Positions 1-11,308 of a stretch of DNA of 64,000 bases are shown here, one piece after another. A model generated the notes under the pieces. The model made no database searches. It was not told the origin of the DNA and saw only the letters and a list, made by a program, of their open reading frames with translations. Both the position numbers and the translations under genes were made by a program. This DNA is from Oxytricha trifallax (Eukaryota; Ciliophora; Spirotrichea; Sporadotrichida; Oxytrichidae): assembly GCA_000711775.1 (NCBI GenBank), contig ARYC01017093.1, positions 1 through 64,000 on the forward strand, given 5' to 3'. Each line of letters begins with the position of its first letter. The first letter of the stretch is position 1.

Positions 1-77
1 GAGGAGGGAAGCAAGAAGTAGAAGAAAAGAAAGAGAAGCCAGCTCCCTCTAAAGAATTTTAAATGTGACTCATATAT

Positions 78-1139
78 TCATTAACTTAACTACAACACTT
101 ATTTATATACATTCACTCTCCCTTCTTTAGCACACTTTTAAGCCAATAAATTATCTACTCTCTTCGCTGAACTTTTAATAAAGTCTACTGTATCGATAGG
201 TAGGTCATGCATCAAGTGATATAACAGCAGTTTCTTCTAATGACCTTTTAATATGCCCCAGTAGAACTCAATTCCATTAAACTATGGACTGTAAGGTACA
301 TTGAACACTGGCGTTATTCTAAGTTGTTCATAACTCTTCCTTGTTTCTTTGGTATTATGAACAGAAAGATTATCAACGAATAGTATAATCTCTTATTCAG
401 GGTACTTCTCTCTCAGCTGTCCTAAGAATTTATATACTACTCTGTCTTAATAGAGCGAGGATGAATAACATAAGTTTCTAAACCAGTATCCTCGCTAATT
501 CCTCCAAGAATAGCCATTGTTTATACCTTGACTTTCTAGTCATATACTTCTATGTTGCTATGCCTCTAATACCAAGACTTCTAGATGAAAATGTTGAATG
601 CAAACACAGCCTCGTCAGCATGAATAAACTTAATATTATTCAATTAGGCTCTCTGCATTTAATTATAAATATAATTTAAGTTGTTGTTGCAAAATGGCAG
701 AGTGAAATCAATTACTCTCTTGATACGATTTACACCTTTGTAAGAGATACCGTTTCGTTTATAAATGTTTGCAACAGACTATGCAGAGATCTTCAACTCA
801 GGGAACTGGCGATGAAACATATAGCTCGTTAGTCGAGAGAGAAGTGAGCCCAATACTTCAAAGTTTTTTCATTAATAAGATAGTCATATGCTTCTAAAGA
901 AACTTAAACTTCCTCTTAGGCTAAGAATTCAGCTATTATTGCTTTAATTACACAGCTTTCAAGCAGTGAGAACGAACAGTTGAGGGACTACGCTTTAAGA
1001 GCAGTGCAATAGACTTATAGTTCAGTACTGGTTTGAGTTATTCACTATACATATCGCATCCATGACGCAGTTTAAACACTAAATCTATATACTCTTCATC
1101 ATAAATAGACCCCAAAAGCTTGTAATTTTAGTCTCGCAT
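78..1139 (-). pseudogene. TBE transposase, about 42 kDa (frame-disrupted)
   Basis: This is the DDE-superfamily transposase of TBE copy 1. Read with TAA/TAG as Gln it starts MRDQNYKLLGSIYDEEY at 1139 and ends at a TGA at 78-80. The second acidic motif is LFVDNLSVHNTK and the third is NGIEFYWG, the usual spacing of Tc1/IS630 D-D-E enzymes. The first acidic motif lies around 605-625, by comparison with HADEAVFTF of copy 3. At least two frame changes are needed to follow the homology, so this copy is probably defective. In development TBE transposases act in the germline nucleus, where they are known to take part in DNA elimination. Confidence 0.8.
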
Positions 1140-1149
1140 TTAATTAATA

Positions 1150-1220
1150 ACCCCAACCCCTAACAAATTCCCTACAAATCAAAGCACTTATAAACCTCAT
1201 TAAGGGGTTTTGGGGTTTTG
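1150..1220. repeat. TBE terminal inverted repeat with C4A4 telomeric repeats
   Basis: The sequence resembles the complement of the repeat at 60905-60980: telomere-like C4A4 units, then a shared stretch containing GAGGTTTATA and GCTTTGATTTGTAGGG, then GGGGTTAG. It is an element terminus and not a chromosome end. Confidence 0.9.
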
Positions 1221-1264
1221 AATGGGCTTTGTTTTATTATAAAAATGAAAGATTACTGCTAAAT

Positions 1265-3545
1265 TTAATTCAATAAAAAATTTGATTTCCTACAATACTC
1301 ATCGAATCTCAACTTGGAAAGCTTCCTTAGACAAAAACATCTGAAAATATAATCTAAAATTTTCTTAGTTCCATATAAAAATCTAGTCCTATGTATAAAT
1401 GAAACCAATAGTTCATTTACATCTTCTTCATCTAAATTGTCTTTATTCTGCATACTTTTACCAATTTTGTTTTCCTTAACTTTTTAGTTGAAGTGTTTTG
1501 AAAGCATTCTTACCAGGTTCTTTTTTTAATTTGTGCTTAAAATGTTTATTTTATCTTTTAAATCTATAAGCTTTTGCTTAGTCTTTGCCACAATGCCCTC
1601 TTATTAGATCATAGGGCTAGAATAGGAAAATTTTTGCAAGAGCGAAGGAGGGTTTAAGGACACTGAATCACTTATGAAGTTATCTTAAGGTTTAATCTCT
1701 GGGTCTTCAAGATTTAGAACATAAATATAATTTAACAAGAATATTTAAAACACTAATCCTGTATTTTGAATTTTCACTTTCCTCAGTATTGTGAATTCTA
1801 TTTTTTCCATGTAATTTATCTTCTGATTCCAACTTCTAAATATTTTTGTTTTAATATTCTCTAAACTCGCTTAAACTTTATGAACTTGAAATATTTTGCA
1901 TGATTGGGCTCATGCCTACTCCAGTTTTATTCAAATTAAGTATATGCACATTCATACTAATTTTTAATGCTATTTTTATGAATCCAAAAGGAGTTAATGT
2001 TAAATAATTAACAATATAAGTATCTACAAAACGCTTTCCTTATGCTAGACTATGTTTTTCTTTTAATCTTTATTGTAAATATTTCTAATTGAAAACTTTC
2101 TTTTAAATTTTTAACCATTATTCTCCTTTTCCTTTTGCTAAGTTACGATATCATCCTCCTTGGGATCTTTCCTGATCTAATATATTTTCTTCATCATGTC
2201 TGATTTAAACATCTTAGAGCAAAAGAATTGTACTACAAAGCACCCCATTGCTGCAAGTGAACCGTATAAACCTCCTACCTCTCCTAAGAAATCAAAAAGT
2301 GAATAGTTTTTAATAGAGTAAATGTCGAATCTATTATCAAAGCGAATGTAAACAGCTGCTAAATAACCCAGAGAGGCCACATAATTATCATCGTAACGAT
2401 TTATATTGCTCACTGCAAAGAAAGTTTCTTCCCGCTCCTAACCGAACTAGATAAAGTCATCCTAGTAAGCAGCTTGGTTTCTTTGAATGTAAAAGTTAGT
2501 TTTCTTTGTGACAGAAGATTAGAGCTCAAGAAAGTAAGAATCATCAACAAAAAACTTCACTTTAGATTTACGCTTTGTATCCTTATAATCGAGATAAGTG
2601 TTGGTAAAAGCGAAATTTAACTTCTCATCATTCCAATAAGAATCCAGCTCAGCTCTAGATTTGCAAGTTGTGTTATGAAACAGGGAACTACCATTTTAGC
2701 ATTTAAATACTTTAATCTCTATATATTCAAAATTTTCATCATAGAAGCCTCCTTAGAATTAATAAGAATCATTATCAATACAGTAATAATCTGTGATCCC
2801 AAATATTTTGATAGTATTTTTGTCTGTATAATTAAATAAATCCAATCCACACCTTTGAAATGTTAGAGGTATTACCTTTTTTTCTTTCTTTCTTGAGCCA
2901 TCTGGTTAAATAGTATCACTCAAGAAGAAATTCACCCAGTTAACTTGAATTATTCCATAACTGGGATCCAAGTTTTTATTTAGAACAAAAGCAATATCAA
3001 AACTGTAATCTTGTGGTCTAAAAATTCCTGCTTATTAAATTAAATAAAATAGTATCTTTATAATTTATTTTATACTTTACTTGATAAAATACCATTGTAA
3101 TAAGTTAAGGACTTTAAGTGTTTTTATTATAATAATTATGAAATGAATTGAAGTTTTTTTTAATTGAAAATTAATTTAAGTTTTTTATTCTTTAATTTTA
3201 TCCCAATAAGTTAAAAGAAATTTATATCCTATTTGTAAATTGATAATTATAAAGCTTATTCAAAGTTCTAAATGAGAGAAGTTTTACTAGCCTCTGGCTG
3301 TGATTACTGAACTAGAACCATGGCTTTGAAAATTCCATATCCGCATAGAATTACTATGAGTAGAAACGAAATTGATGCCCCAAAAGACGTTTAGTAAGTA
3401 TCATCTCCTTTGTATGTGAGATCCATATATATTTTACAAATTATTCTCTATAAATAATATGAGATTAACAGTTTGGCCAAACCAATCTATGGATCAAAAC
3501 TCATTTTTGAACTTTTTGCATTTAGTTTTCTATTTATGATTCATC
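1265..3545 (-). pseudogene. TMX family copy 1: two-pass membrane protein, possibly defective
   Basis: This is the first of three related genes (others at 43001 and 50039) of a ciliate membrane protein family that I do not recognise by name. Order on the minus strand: a basic N-terminal exon (about 3480-3545); TM helix SFLLIVILCGYGIFKAMVLV (3270-3411); an extracellular domain of about 260 residues with motifs FRPQDYSFDIAF and QVNWVN and several Cys; YSLFDFLGEVGGLYGSL leading into a second hydrophobic stretch (2177-2300); and a cytoplasmic tail ending FRCFCLRKLSKLRF near 1290. The tail stops short of its paralogs, next to the TBE at 1220. An insert with pointer GCTTATT splits TM1 from the ectodomain. 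An in-frame TGA at 3494-3496 in the N-terminal exon, where the paralogs have a sense codon, suggests a pseudogene unless that exon is bounded differently. Confidence 0.6.
3037..3260. other. IES with pointer GCTTATT (in TMX copy 1)
   Basis: The 7-bp repeat GCTTATT occurs at 3030-3036 and 3254-3260. Removing 224 bp between them joins the codons for LIQNFEQA to GIFRPQDYSF. That reproduces the uninterrupted order in copies 2 and 3, which have no insert at this site. Confidence 0.9.
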
Positions 3546-3874
3546 TTTTTCATATTCTACAACAAAGAATAATAAGTATTATATTTTACAAGGGAAATGA
3601 TCTTACTTTTATATTACTGCCAACAATTGGGCCAGCGTCTAGTTAGAAATTTTAATCCATTAAGAATATTTTGCTTGAGTTTAATTAATTCTCAGATTTA
3701 TAATGACTTAATATATTTAAAACTATATCCGTTCTTGTCTATATAACAAAATAAATTTAAATTACTTTAAATATCTATATTTAAATTAACACTTTTTAGA
3801 TTTTGATTGTATAATCTATATTTTTAAATAAGACTAATATTAATTAAACTTGAAATTACTATTAAATTAATAAA

Positions 3875-6568
3875 ATGAAAATTAACAATCAGTCAAATTA
3901 ACATAGAAAAAGAAATTCCCTTCGTTAATAGCAAAACCAAAAATAATATATCTTAACTGAAAGTAGCAATTAATCTTAAGATTATTCTCCAAACCCACTC
4001 TTTGGAGCAGAGGGAACCTTAGATTTCAAACAAACAGCATTTCAATTTAATAAAGCTTTTGATTTAAGGTAAGTAATTGGAATAAAATAAAAGTCTTAGA
4101 TTATAATTTTATATCCTTAAAAGAGAATGAAGTAAACCAATTTTGCTGATTTTCAGTTTTGTTAATATATAAGCTATATAGTTAAGAAATAGCAGATGGT
4201 TTGGAAGATTAAGAAAACGACGACTTCAACATAATTTCAGGTGTTGATGATCAAAATTTAATCGTTATTAACAGAAAGAAAAGTTAAGTTTAGGCAGCTG
4301 ATACTTAATCAAAACACAGCTTAAATTTCACTTTTGAATCATTATCTTAAGGGTTCATAAATAATCCCTCTGGGGATCCTACTTTGAAGTAAATCTTGGA
4401 TGATTATGTGCCAGAGAGCAAAGAGATAGAGCTAGAAGAATTAAGAAACTCAAATAATTTCTATGTCAAAAAATACCCAGATGCCATATATTTTGGTGAG
4501 TGCTAAAAATCACATAATGGCAAGAACATGCGTAGCGGGAAAGGAGTGATGTAATATAATAATGGGAGATTATTTGAAGGGGAGTGGGAAAACGATTAGA
4601 GACATGGAAGGGGGTATGAGAGATATCCAAATGGAAACATCTATTAAGGAGAATTTTAATATGGAAAAGCACATGGCAAAGGAAAATATTAATGGATTTA
4701 GACTGAAGAAATCTATGATGGAGAGTGGTCTAAAGGAATGAGACATGGATATGGAGTATGGAAGAAAATCAACTTAAATCTCAATTAAAAGTATCATGAT
4801 TCTTATATTGGAGAATGGAGACATGGTAAAGCTGAGGGGTTCGGGGTTCATACTTGGAGTAATGGAGACAGGTATGAAGGTGAATGGAAAGCATGCATGA
4901 AACATGGAAAAGGTACTGATATGTTTGCGAATGGGGACAAGTACAGTGGTCAATATAAAAATGGAAAGCCAGAAGGATTTGGTGTCTATACATGGGCGAA
5001 TGGAAATTATTACGAAGGGGAATTCAAAAATGGGTTAAAAGAGGGAAAAGGCAAATGGAAGAAATATTCTCAATAAAAGAATTAGGATTCAAATGTATCT
5101 CAGCCAATCAGAACTCAGTTTGTAACCTATGAAGGTGAGTATAAGAAAGATAAAAAACATGGTCTGGGGATATTTATATGGGCTTCAGGTAACACTTATA
5201 AAGGAAGTTACAAAGATGACGAAAGAGAAGGCCATGGTGAGATGAAATGGACGGATGGAAGTACTTACATCGGTGAGTGGATTAGAGGTATTCAACATGG
5301 CTACGGTAAAATTATCTACCCAGATGGTACAATAAAAGAAGGTTACTTTGAGAACAACATCTACATAGGACCACTACCAAGGGGTGAATATCTAAAACAA
5401 CTTTAAGAATAAATAGTGCAGCAACCTCCTCCAGTAGTCGTTGAAAAGCCCAAACCTAAAGGTTTGACATAAGAAGAGGAACGTTAAGTGAACATGATAT
5501 TCAGTCCTAATTCCTTAGCAAAAGGTGGATTAAAATCCCTTGATAAATCTAAGTCCAGAGGATACGCTTAAAATAATAATCATTTACAATATTAATTATA
5601 AATTAGCTTAGAGCCAATCCCCTATTAATAATAGAATGCAATTATTGAACAAGTACAGCATACATCAAATAGACGAGGAAAATTCTTAAATTTTAAGTTC
5701 ACTTGGAGTAAATAGTCATTTATAAAAAAGAAATTAAAGTAGATAAAAAGACAGAACTCCTTAAATAAAAATGAAAAATGAAAATACTCTTAGCAGAGAG
5801 AACTTTAATGAGTTCTTGAAATAAACTTAAAGCAAACTGCAAAATACAGGAAAAATTAATGGATCTTCATAGAGTGTTTCAATTAAAAATTAACAGTATT
5901 TAATGGGTAGTACTCCATTATCCAATAGAAAGTAAAGGATGCTAAAATAAAATGGAAGTACTATAGATTTTCATAACCATCATTAAAATTTATAAGTTTA
6001 ATAAAACTCAAGAAAGTTTGTTTATAATTAAAAACTTTTCTTTATATTTAAGTAAACAATTGACTCAAGAAATCTACTTTCACAGCATAAAAATTAATAA
6101 GCATTGTAATCGGTCATAACAAATAATTAACAATATCTTCTTTAAACTTCCAATTCGAATTACCTTTAATAATAACAAGCTTTGTAAACATTGAAATCAT
6201 CAGTTCCAAACTTAGCCTAAGTAAAAAATTAGCAATAAATTTCAAGGTAGAGTATAGGTACTTTTAGGCCATCAACATCGACAAGTGTCACAAGGAATTA
6301 AAGAAATTTTTATAGATAAAATAAAATCTAAGCGAGGAAATATAAAAATGAAAATTAAATTATGAAGATTTTTACTTGCCTCGTTGAGATTTGTTTGATT
6401 CAAATTTAATCTTAAAAGAAAACAAAATTTGCCTTTATAATTAGTAAATAAAAGGCGCAAATGTTTTAAAAATTTTTATTTTTAAGACAAGAAAAATTTT
6501 TACTTTTACGCATTCATAAAAAAAAGTTTAATAGATTCCTTACTATACATTAATATTTATAAAAGTGA
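3875..6568 (+). CDS. MORN-repeat protein, Gln/Asn-rich C-terminus
   Basis: This is a membrane-occupation-and-recognition-nexus repeat protein, a family that typically scaffolds membrane-associated or cytoskeletal structures. The start is ATG 3875. A first intron (about 4069-4181, GTAAG...TATAG) follows a Gln-rich leader. From about 4480 to 5400 there are roughly ten to eleven MORN units of the YEGEWKxGxxHGKGxxxWxNG type, for example EGEWENDQRHGRG, YKGSYKDDEREGHGE and YIGEWIRGIQHGYG. A Pro-rich linker (QQPPPVVVEKPKPKG) follows, then a long low-complexity Gln/Asn/Ser tail. A 33-nt intron lies at 6020-6052. The frame that reads well after about 5600 is shifted from the MORN frame, so a small intron or IES near 5566-5600 is likely. 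The TGA at 6566 is the first stop in the final frame; the true end could be earlier. Confidence 0.8.
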
Positions 6569-6677
6569 GTAGCTTTAAAACAGAGTAACTTGCAATTCTA
6601 AAAATTAAAAAAAATATCATTAAACAACTATCTCTATCAAAAATTAATTTAACAATAATAATCGAATAGTAAATAAG

Positions 6678-6899
6678 ATGGATATGTAATGTAGAGAAGG
6701 AATAGTTTATAGAGAAATAACAGCTAAGATTTAAGTAAATAGAGTAAAAATAGTATAAGTTAATAAAAGAGTGTTTTTTAGTAAAGAAACTATTGAAAAA
6801 TATATATGTTTGGATTATATTAATTTTTCTAGTATTTTTGTTTTGAAAGTTGATAATAAATATGGCTTTTTTTAACTAGATTAACGAGATGATTAATGA
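6678..6899 (+). CDS. small AT-rich ORF, doubtful
   Basis: This is a 73-codon frame beginning MDMQCREGIVYREITAK, with Gln read for TAA/TAG. It has no recognisable domain and the composition of the surrounding spacer. It is recorded because it is the only frame between the MORN gene and the SelW-like cluster; it may be chance. Confidence 0.15.
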
Positions 6900-6993
6900 A
6901 TCTATTAAGAGTATGTAAAATTAGTCATTTATAATCTGTGAACTTATAGATTGCAATTCTATAAAAGCTAATCTATTTATATTATTCTTTAGA

Positions 6994-7389
6994 ATGGGTG
7001 CGTAATGTATGACAGCCGTCAAACATCCCCACAAGACTATAATGCATCGATATCCCAAGGATTATGATTTGAAGGAAATAAAGCTGAAGCAGTATGTATT
7101 AATCGAATATAGCAAGGGTCCTGAATACTGGGATTATGCGACAAGTATTAGAAATATGCTTGAGAGGCACTTTCCTAAAATATTCAATTATGAATTGAGG
7201 AGGGACCCCTCAGTTACCGAGAGACTTGAAGTAACAATATACCCGCATAAGTCATATTAAGATCCCACTTATTAAGTAGGGACTGTAGTTCATAGTAAGG
7301 AAAATGGATAGGGGTTGGTCAAGGATGATTGGGACACATTCTTAATGAGAGTCAAACTTGCTCTTGAAAAATGCAAAGAAAATTTGTGA
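6994..7389 (+). CDS. SelW/Rdx-fold protein 1 (redox residues lost)
   Basis: This is a small thioredoxin-like protein of the Rdx (selenoprotein W/T/H) family, 131 residues, start MGAQCM at 6994. The first strand VLIEYSKGPEYWDYA aligns with EYCGGUGYYTYAA of the fourth paralog, so Ser replaces the first catalytic Cys and Pro replaces the Sec/Cys. The rest of the fold is kept: HFPKIFNYELRRD, RLEVTIY, and VVHSKENGQG, the family's VxSKxxGxG turn. It is the first of four tandem same-strand paralogs. Loss of both redox residues argues for a non-catalytic role. Gly at position 2 might allow N-myristoylation, which is inference. Confidence 0.75.
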
Positions 7390-7850
7390 ATTAAAATAAA
7401 ATCTTGATTAATAGAATATTTAGCCAACTTAATTTATATTTTAAAGATTAGTTTACATTTAAATTCAATTCGAAATAGAGATTCCATTTAGACTTAATTC
7501 ATCAAATTTTAATGATGAATAAATTGAAATTAAATTAAATATACATAATTGTTAGATGAAAACAGTTTACTCATCTATTAATAGATTTGATTGCTGGTAG
7601 CAATTTCATTTATATTTAATATTAAATTTTATTTACGAGATATATCAATAATCTTATTATAAACCCTCTATACACGTCATTAAATTAATATGATGCAGTG
7701 GAAATATTTAAATTAACTTATCTAATAATATACAATAAACTATTATTCAAAATTTATTCAATCAACATTCTTAAAGACTTCTACTCAATTTAGAATAACT
7801 CACTATACTATAGAAATAATACAAAAATAAAATAAATATTATAAATTATA

Positions 7851-8658
7851 ATGGGAGCATCCCTATCTGAAACACTGCCAGAAAATGAAAATGCTAAACA
7901 CAGAGTTGTAATTGAATATTGCAATATTGCTAAAGTTCAATTAATTTAAAAAACAAAATTATATTTAGAAATAAATATCATGGAAGTTTAGAAATTTAAT
8001 GCTAGTTGTTTAAAATGGCTATGCAACTTCATTCCAACTAAGGATATAATAATGCGATCTCAATATAATTAATATGAATAAATTTATTAATATTTATTTT
8101 TATTATTTAATATTATCTAAAGTTAGACTTCGATAAGAATATAGTTTTATGAATTAATCAAAATAATAAAATAAGGAATATCGTAACTATCATTAATTCT
8201 ATTTAATTAAATTAAAAAATGAATTAGAATTCCAAAACTAATGTATATTGATAATATACACTAAGTAAATTTAAAGTCAATTTAAATTAAATTTTTTTTA
8301 ATATTGCGGAGTTCGACCATACGAGTCCGAAGCATATGAAATGGTAATTAAGTTGAACAAGAAATTTCCTGGCTAATTTAAATTTGTGGTTTCTAGAGAT
8401 TCAGGGTTTACTGATCGACTTGAGTGCCAAATTATATTTGATGCAGCTAAACCACGAAAAGCAAGATAAGTTGTTATTCATAGCAAAACCAGAGGCATGG
8501 GCCATGCTGATTCTAATTGGAGAGCATTCCTTGATCGTGCTAAACTTATAATCAAATTAAATTGCAAATAATATGATAGATTAATCATTCTTTTCTTTTA
8601 AATTTAAAAAATTAATAATATTTTGTTATTAATTTAGCGAGGCTTTATTTAACCATGA
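7851..8658 (+). CDS. SelW/Rdx-fold protein 2 (Cys kept, Sec position is Arg)
   Basis: The gene is in two segments. 7851-7922 encodes MGASLSETLPENENAKHRVV followed by IEYC. The rest continues from 8308 with GVRPYESEAYEMVIKLNKKF, then RDSGFTDRLECQIIF and VVIHSKTRGMGH. Removing 385 bp at the pointer AATATTGC leaves 423 nt in one open frame. Aligned with the UGA-containing paralog, the motif is C-G-V-R: the first Cys is present and Arg stands at the Sec site. The last codons before the TGA at 8656 are AT-rich, so the true end may be nearer 8576. Confidence 0.75.
7923..8307. other. IES with pointer AATATTGC, tandemly doubled on the left
   Basis: AATATTGC occurs at 7915-7922 and again at 8300-8307, bounding a 385-bp AT-rich insert. 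A second copy directly abuts the first on the left side (7923-7930), so two pairings of the pointer are possible. Confidence 0.88.
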
Positions 8659-10023
8659 GCTTTTGAAATGAAATTGAGTTACTTTAAAGTTGAAAATCTT
8701 CTATTATTATAGTTAAAAAAAAACATAATTATTATAAAGTAATTTGTTTTTGATTTTATTTATGAAATACTCAAAAAAGGAAAACCAATATAATGACTTT
8801 AAACCTAAATAATAATCATGATAATAAATAATTAGAAATAAACCAAATCAGCTGGTTGAAAATAAAAATGTAATGAATCACTACCATCTTACTGAAAAAT
8901 TAATAATTTTGGGAATACTAATAAAAAAACCACTTATTTCTTAACAAATTAAATTTTAAATATTAATTTTTACTAGTTATTATTGATTTTAAATTTTATA
9001 TATTCAATTATTCTAGTAAAAAAACTTAATCAAATTACTTTATAATTTATTTTTTTATTTCCCTAATTTTAATCTGATTTCACTATAGAATTAATATTAA
9101 AAATAATCGACATCTAAATATTAATCAGCAAGATTAATAAATTGTACAAAGTATTATTTTAAGACCTAAATATTTAGGTTATATCTTTAACTAAAAATAC
9201 TTATATATTAATAGACTTTCAACTACATGGAAATCTTAATATAAATTTAAATTTTAAAAGGTATTAAGGGAAGATAGATTAAATTTATGTATTTTGTAAA
9301 TATGTGAAACTAAGAGTTATAATTATCAGATAAAATCAGTATTTTATTTTATTATTTTGATTATAATTTTATTTTAAAGTAATTAATATTAAAATCAAAT
9401 AGATTATGGGAGAATTGAAAATTAATTGAATAATTATATAAAAACCTTCTGCATATTACTATGCCTTATAATTCATGAAATAAAGGTATTATGACTTTTA
9501 ATTACTTTATGTTATGTGAAATTATCAAACGAAACGTAGGTTCTCTGATAAATCTTGCTGTCTATAGTACTTAGATTTAAATTTGTAATCAAACCTGAAA
9601 ATTAAACTTAACTATATATAAAAAAATTTAAGCAATTAATTTGGTGTTTATATGTCACAGGTAGGAGTGATATAGACACCAAATATCTACATTTCTTATA
9701 ATTTAAACTCTTACCAATCTTTTTCACAAATATTTTGCATTTTTATATTTGAAAATCCATTTTGATTATATGGATAAATTATTTTTGTTATTAATATGAT
9801 AAAAATGCGATAAATTATAAGCTATAACTTAATTAAACATAATATCTTAGTATTAATTTGCTTGGAATTCATGTGAAAGATTATCTAAATTGGAATTATC
9901 TTAATATGATGGTTTTATTAGCTAATCTTTATAATTCAAATTTAATTTTATACTTAACGTTGAGACATGGGTTTTAAAATTATAAAATAGCTTGATATAG
10001 AAAATGCTTATATTTATAAATAA
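8659..10023. other. non-coding spacer
   Basis: This is extremely AT-rich sequence between the second and third SelW-like genes. I see no coding segment, RNA gene or clear repeat. It could be intergenic germline-limited DNA. Confidence 0.5.
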
Positions 10024-10439
10024 ATGAGTTGCCAAGCCACAAAGATGAGAAGAGTTGACAACAAGCAAGCCGAGCACTTGATACTGATTTAGTTTTGCAC
10101 TCGCTACTAAGATGAAGCAATTGCCATCGCTGACAAGCTTGATCACAAATATCCTGATACTTTTCACTATGAGTTCAGAAAAGACGCACTCATTAATTTT
10201 AAATAACTCACATAAGATCAAAAGTATTAATTAGTTTATTAAAACTGATGACTGGAAGACTAGATGTGTCATTGTATTTGAGTAGACAAGACGCAGTTGG
10301 AAATTGTACAGCTAAAGTGTACTCAAAATCTGAAAATAATGGGCGCTTTGCATCAGAGAACTTCAGACCTCTACTTACAAACATTGATCAGTGCTTTAAA
10401 CACCAGGAGAAAGATTAAGGAAGCTCTGATATTGAATGA
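10024..10439 (+). CDS. SelW/Rdx-fold protein 3 (degenerate redox loop)
   Basis: The two segments encode MSCQATKMRRVDNKQAEHLI then LIQFCTRYQDEAIAIADKL, KYPDTFHYEFRKDAL, and after a small insert TGRLDVSLYLSRQDA and AKVYSKSENNGRF. The loop that normally holds CxxC or CxxU is shortened to FCTRYQDEA, so only the first Cys remains. Removing 56 bp at a 3-bp repeat (ACT at 10188-10190 and 10244-10246) leaves exactly 120 codons including TGA. The RLDV strand and the VYSK turn follow the family pattern. Compared with the other paralogs it lacks Gly2. Confidence 0.7.
10191..10246. other. short IES, candidate pointer ACT
   Basis: A 56-bp AT-rich insert separates codons for RKDA from LMTGRLDV. The shared ACT on both sides restores the frame. 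The pointer is only 3 bp, so the exact boundary is uncertain. Confidence 0.6.
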
Positions 10440-10963
10440 GAGAAACTTTGACATCATTTATAAAGGAATAACTTAAAGGTTTTCTGGTTAGCAGCCATAT
10501 TTTTCCAGATAATTTTTATAATTTTAATACATTCAATTAAAATACTTGACACAGATCAGATTTGTAAATATCAATTTGGAATAATTTAAGCTAACTCAGA
10601 AAACTCACATTCTATTATGAAATTTGTAAATAAAAAGATCAATTTGTATTTAAAACGGATGTCACTCTCTTGTTTCTAATAATTTAGCGGACATTTTTGG
10701 AGGTTTCAAGTTTTTTAGCTTGAAAATTGCCACATGTATTTTGGCATATTTGTCAGAAATGGTTAAACATTAAACTATTTGAACAATAGTATACTATCCT
10801 ATTAAACGTATTAAATACCTAATAATATCAATTCAAATATTCTTGCAACTTAGTAAATATTCATAATATCTCATTATCAGAATTCTCAAATTGGATTGAA
10901 TATTAAACATTAAGAATTGTCTGAGTCTATAATTAATTTAAAAATCCAACTAATCCAGAATAA

Positions 10964-11308
10964 ATGGGATCTCTATTTTCAAGAGCACCTCAATTCCCTG
11001 AGAACACAGAAGCCTAAAACTTGGCCATCATTGAATACTGCGGAGGCTGAGGATACTACACCTATGCTGCTTAGATCGCAGCAAAATTGGAAGAAGAATT
11101 CCCTGGAATGTTCCACTGTGACCTCCGCGCGGACAACGGCACAACTGGAAGATTAGAATGCACATTAGTATTCAACTACAAGGCTTAAAATGGAGGCGAC
11201 AAAGTTGTTGTACATTCAAAGGCTAAGGGTCAAGGCTATCCATCATAAAATTGGAATGCTTTCGTAGAAAGAGCTCAAGAAGCAGTCAAGAATAATACTA
11301 AACAATGA
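10964..11308 (+). CDS. selenoprotein W-like protein with in-frame UGA (CxxU)
   Basis: The frame starts MGSLFSRAPQFPENTEAQN at 10964 and reads LAIIEYCGG-(TGA)-GYYTYAAQIAAKLEEEFPG, then TGRLECTLVFNY, VVVHSKAKGQGYP, ending at TGA 11306-11308. The internal TGA (11048-11050) lies at the fourth place of the CxxU motif, exactly where animal selenoprotein W has selenocysteine. Everything on both sides is conserved Rdx sequence, and the segment has a markedly higher GC content than its surroundings. Family knowledge: SelW-type proteins are thioredoxin-fold oxidoreductases. Inference: UGA is decoded as selenocysteine here although it is also the only stop codon. No convincing SECIS element is visible directly downstream, so the decoding remains to be shown. 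A nonsense mutation of a Cys codon is the alternative. Confidence 0.8.

Larger units (their letters stand above)
1..1220 (-). mobile_element. TBE transposon copy 1 (partial, cut by window edge)
   Basis: This is the terminal 1.2 kb of a telomere-bearing element, a Tc1/mariner-IS630-type DNA transposon of hypotrich germline genomes. It holds a minus-strand DDE transposase and ends at about 1220 in G4T4G4T4G, the complement of the CAAAACCCCAAAACCCC terminus known for TBEs. The inner terminal region (1150-1220) matches the ends of the two other TBEs at 55986 and 60905. The other end lies left of the window. It sits just beyond the C-terminal part of TMX copy 1, so it probably interrupts that gene and would be removed during macronuclear development. 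Confidence 0.9.

Noticed and set aside
7258-7260. TAA as the end of the first SelW-like gene
   Set aside because: Conserved family sequence (VVHSK turn and C-terminal helix) continues beyond it to the TGA at 7387. TAA is Gln in this code, as throughout the window.
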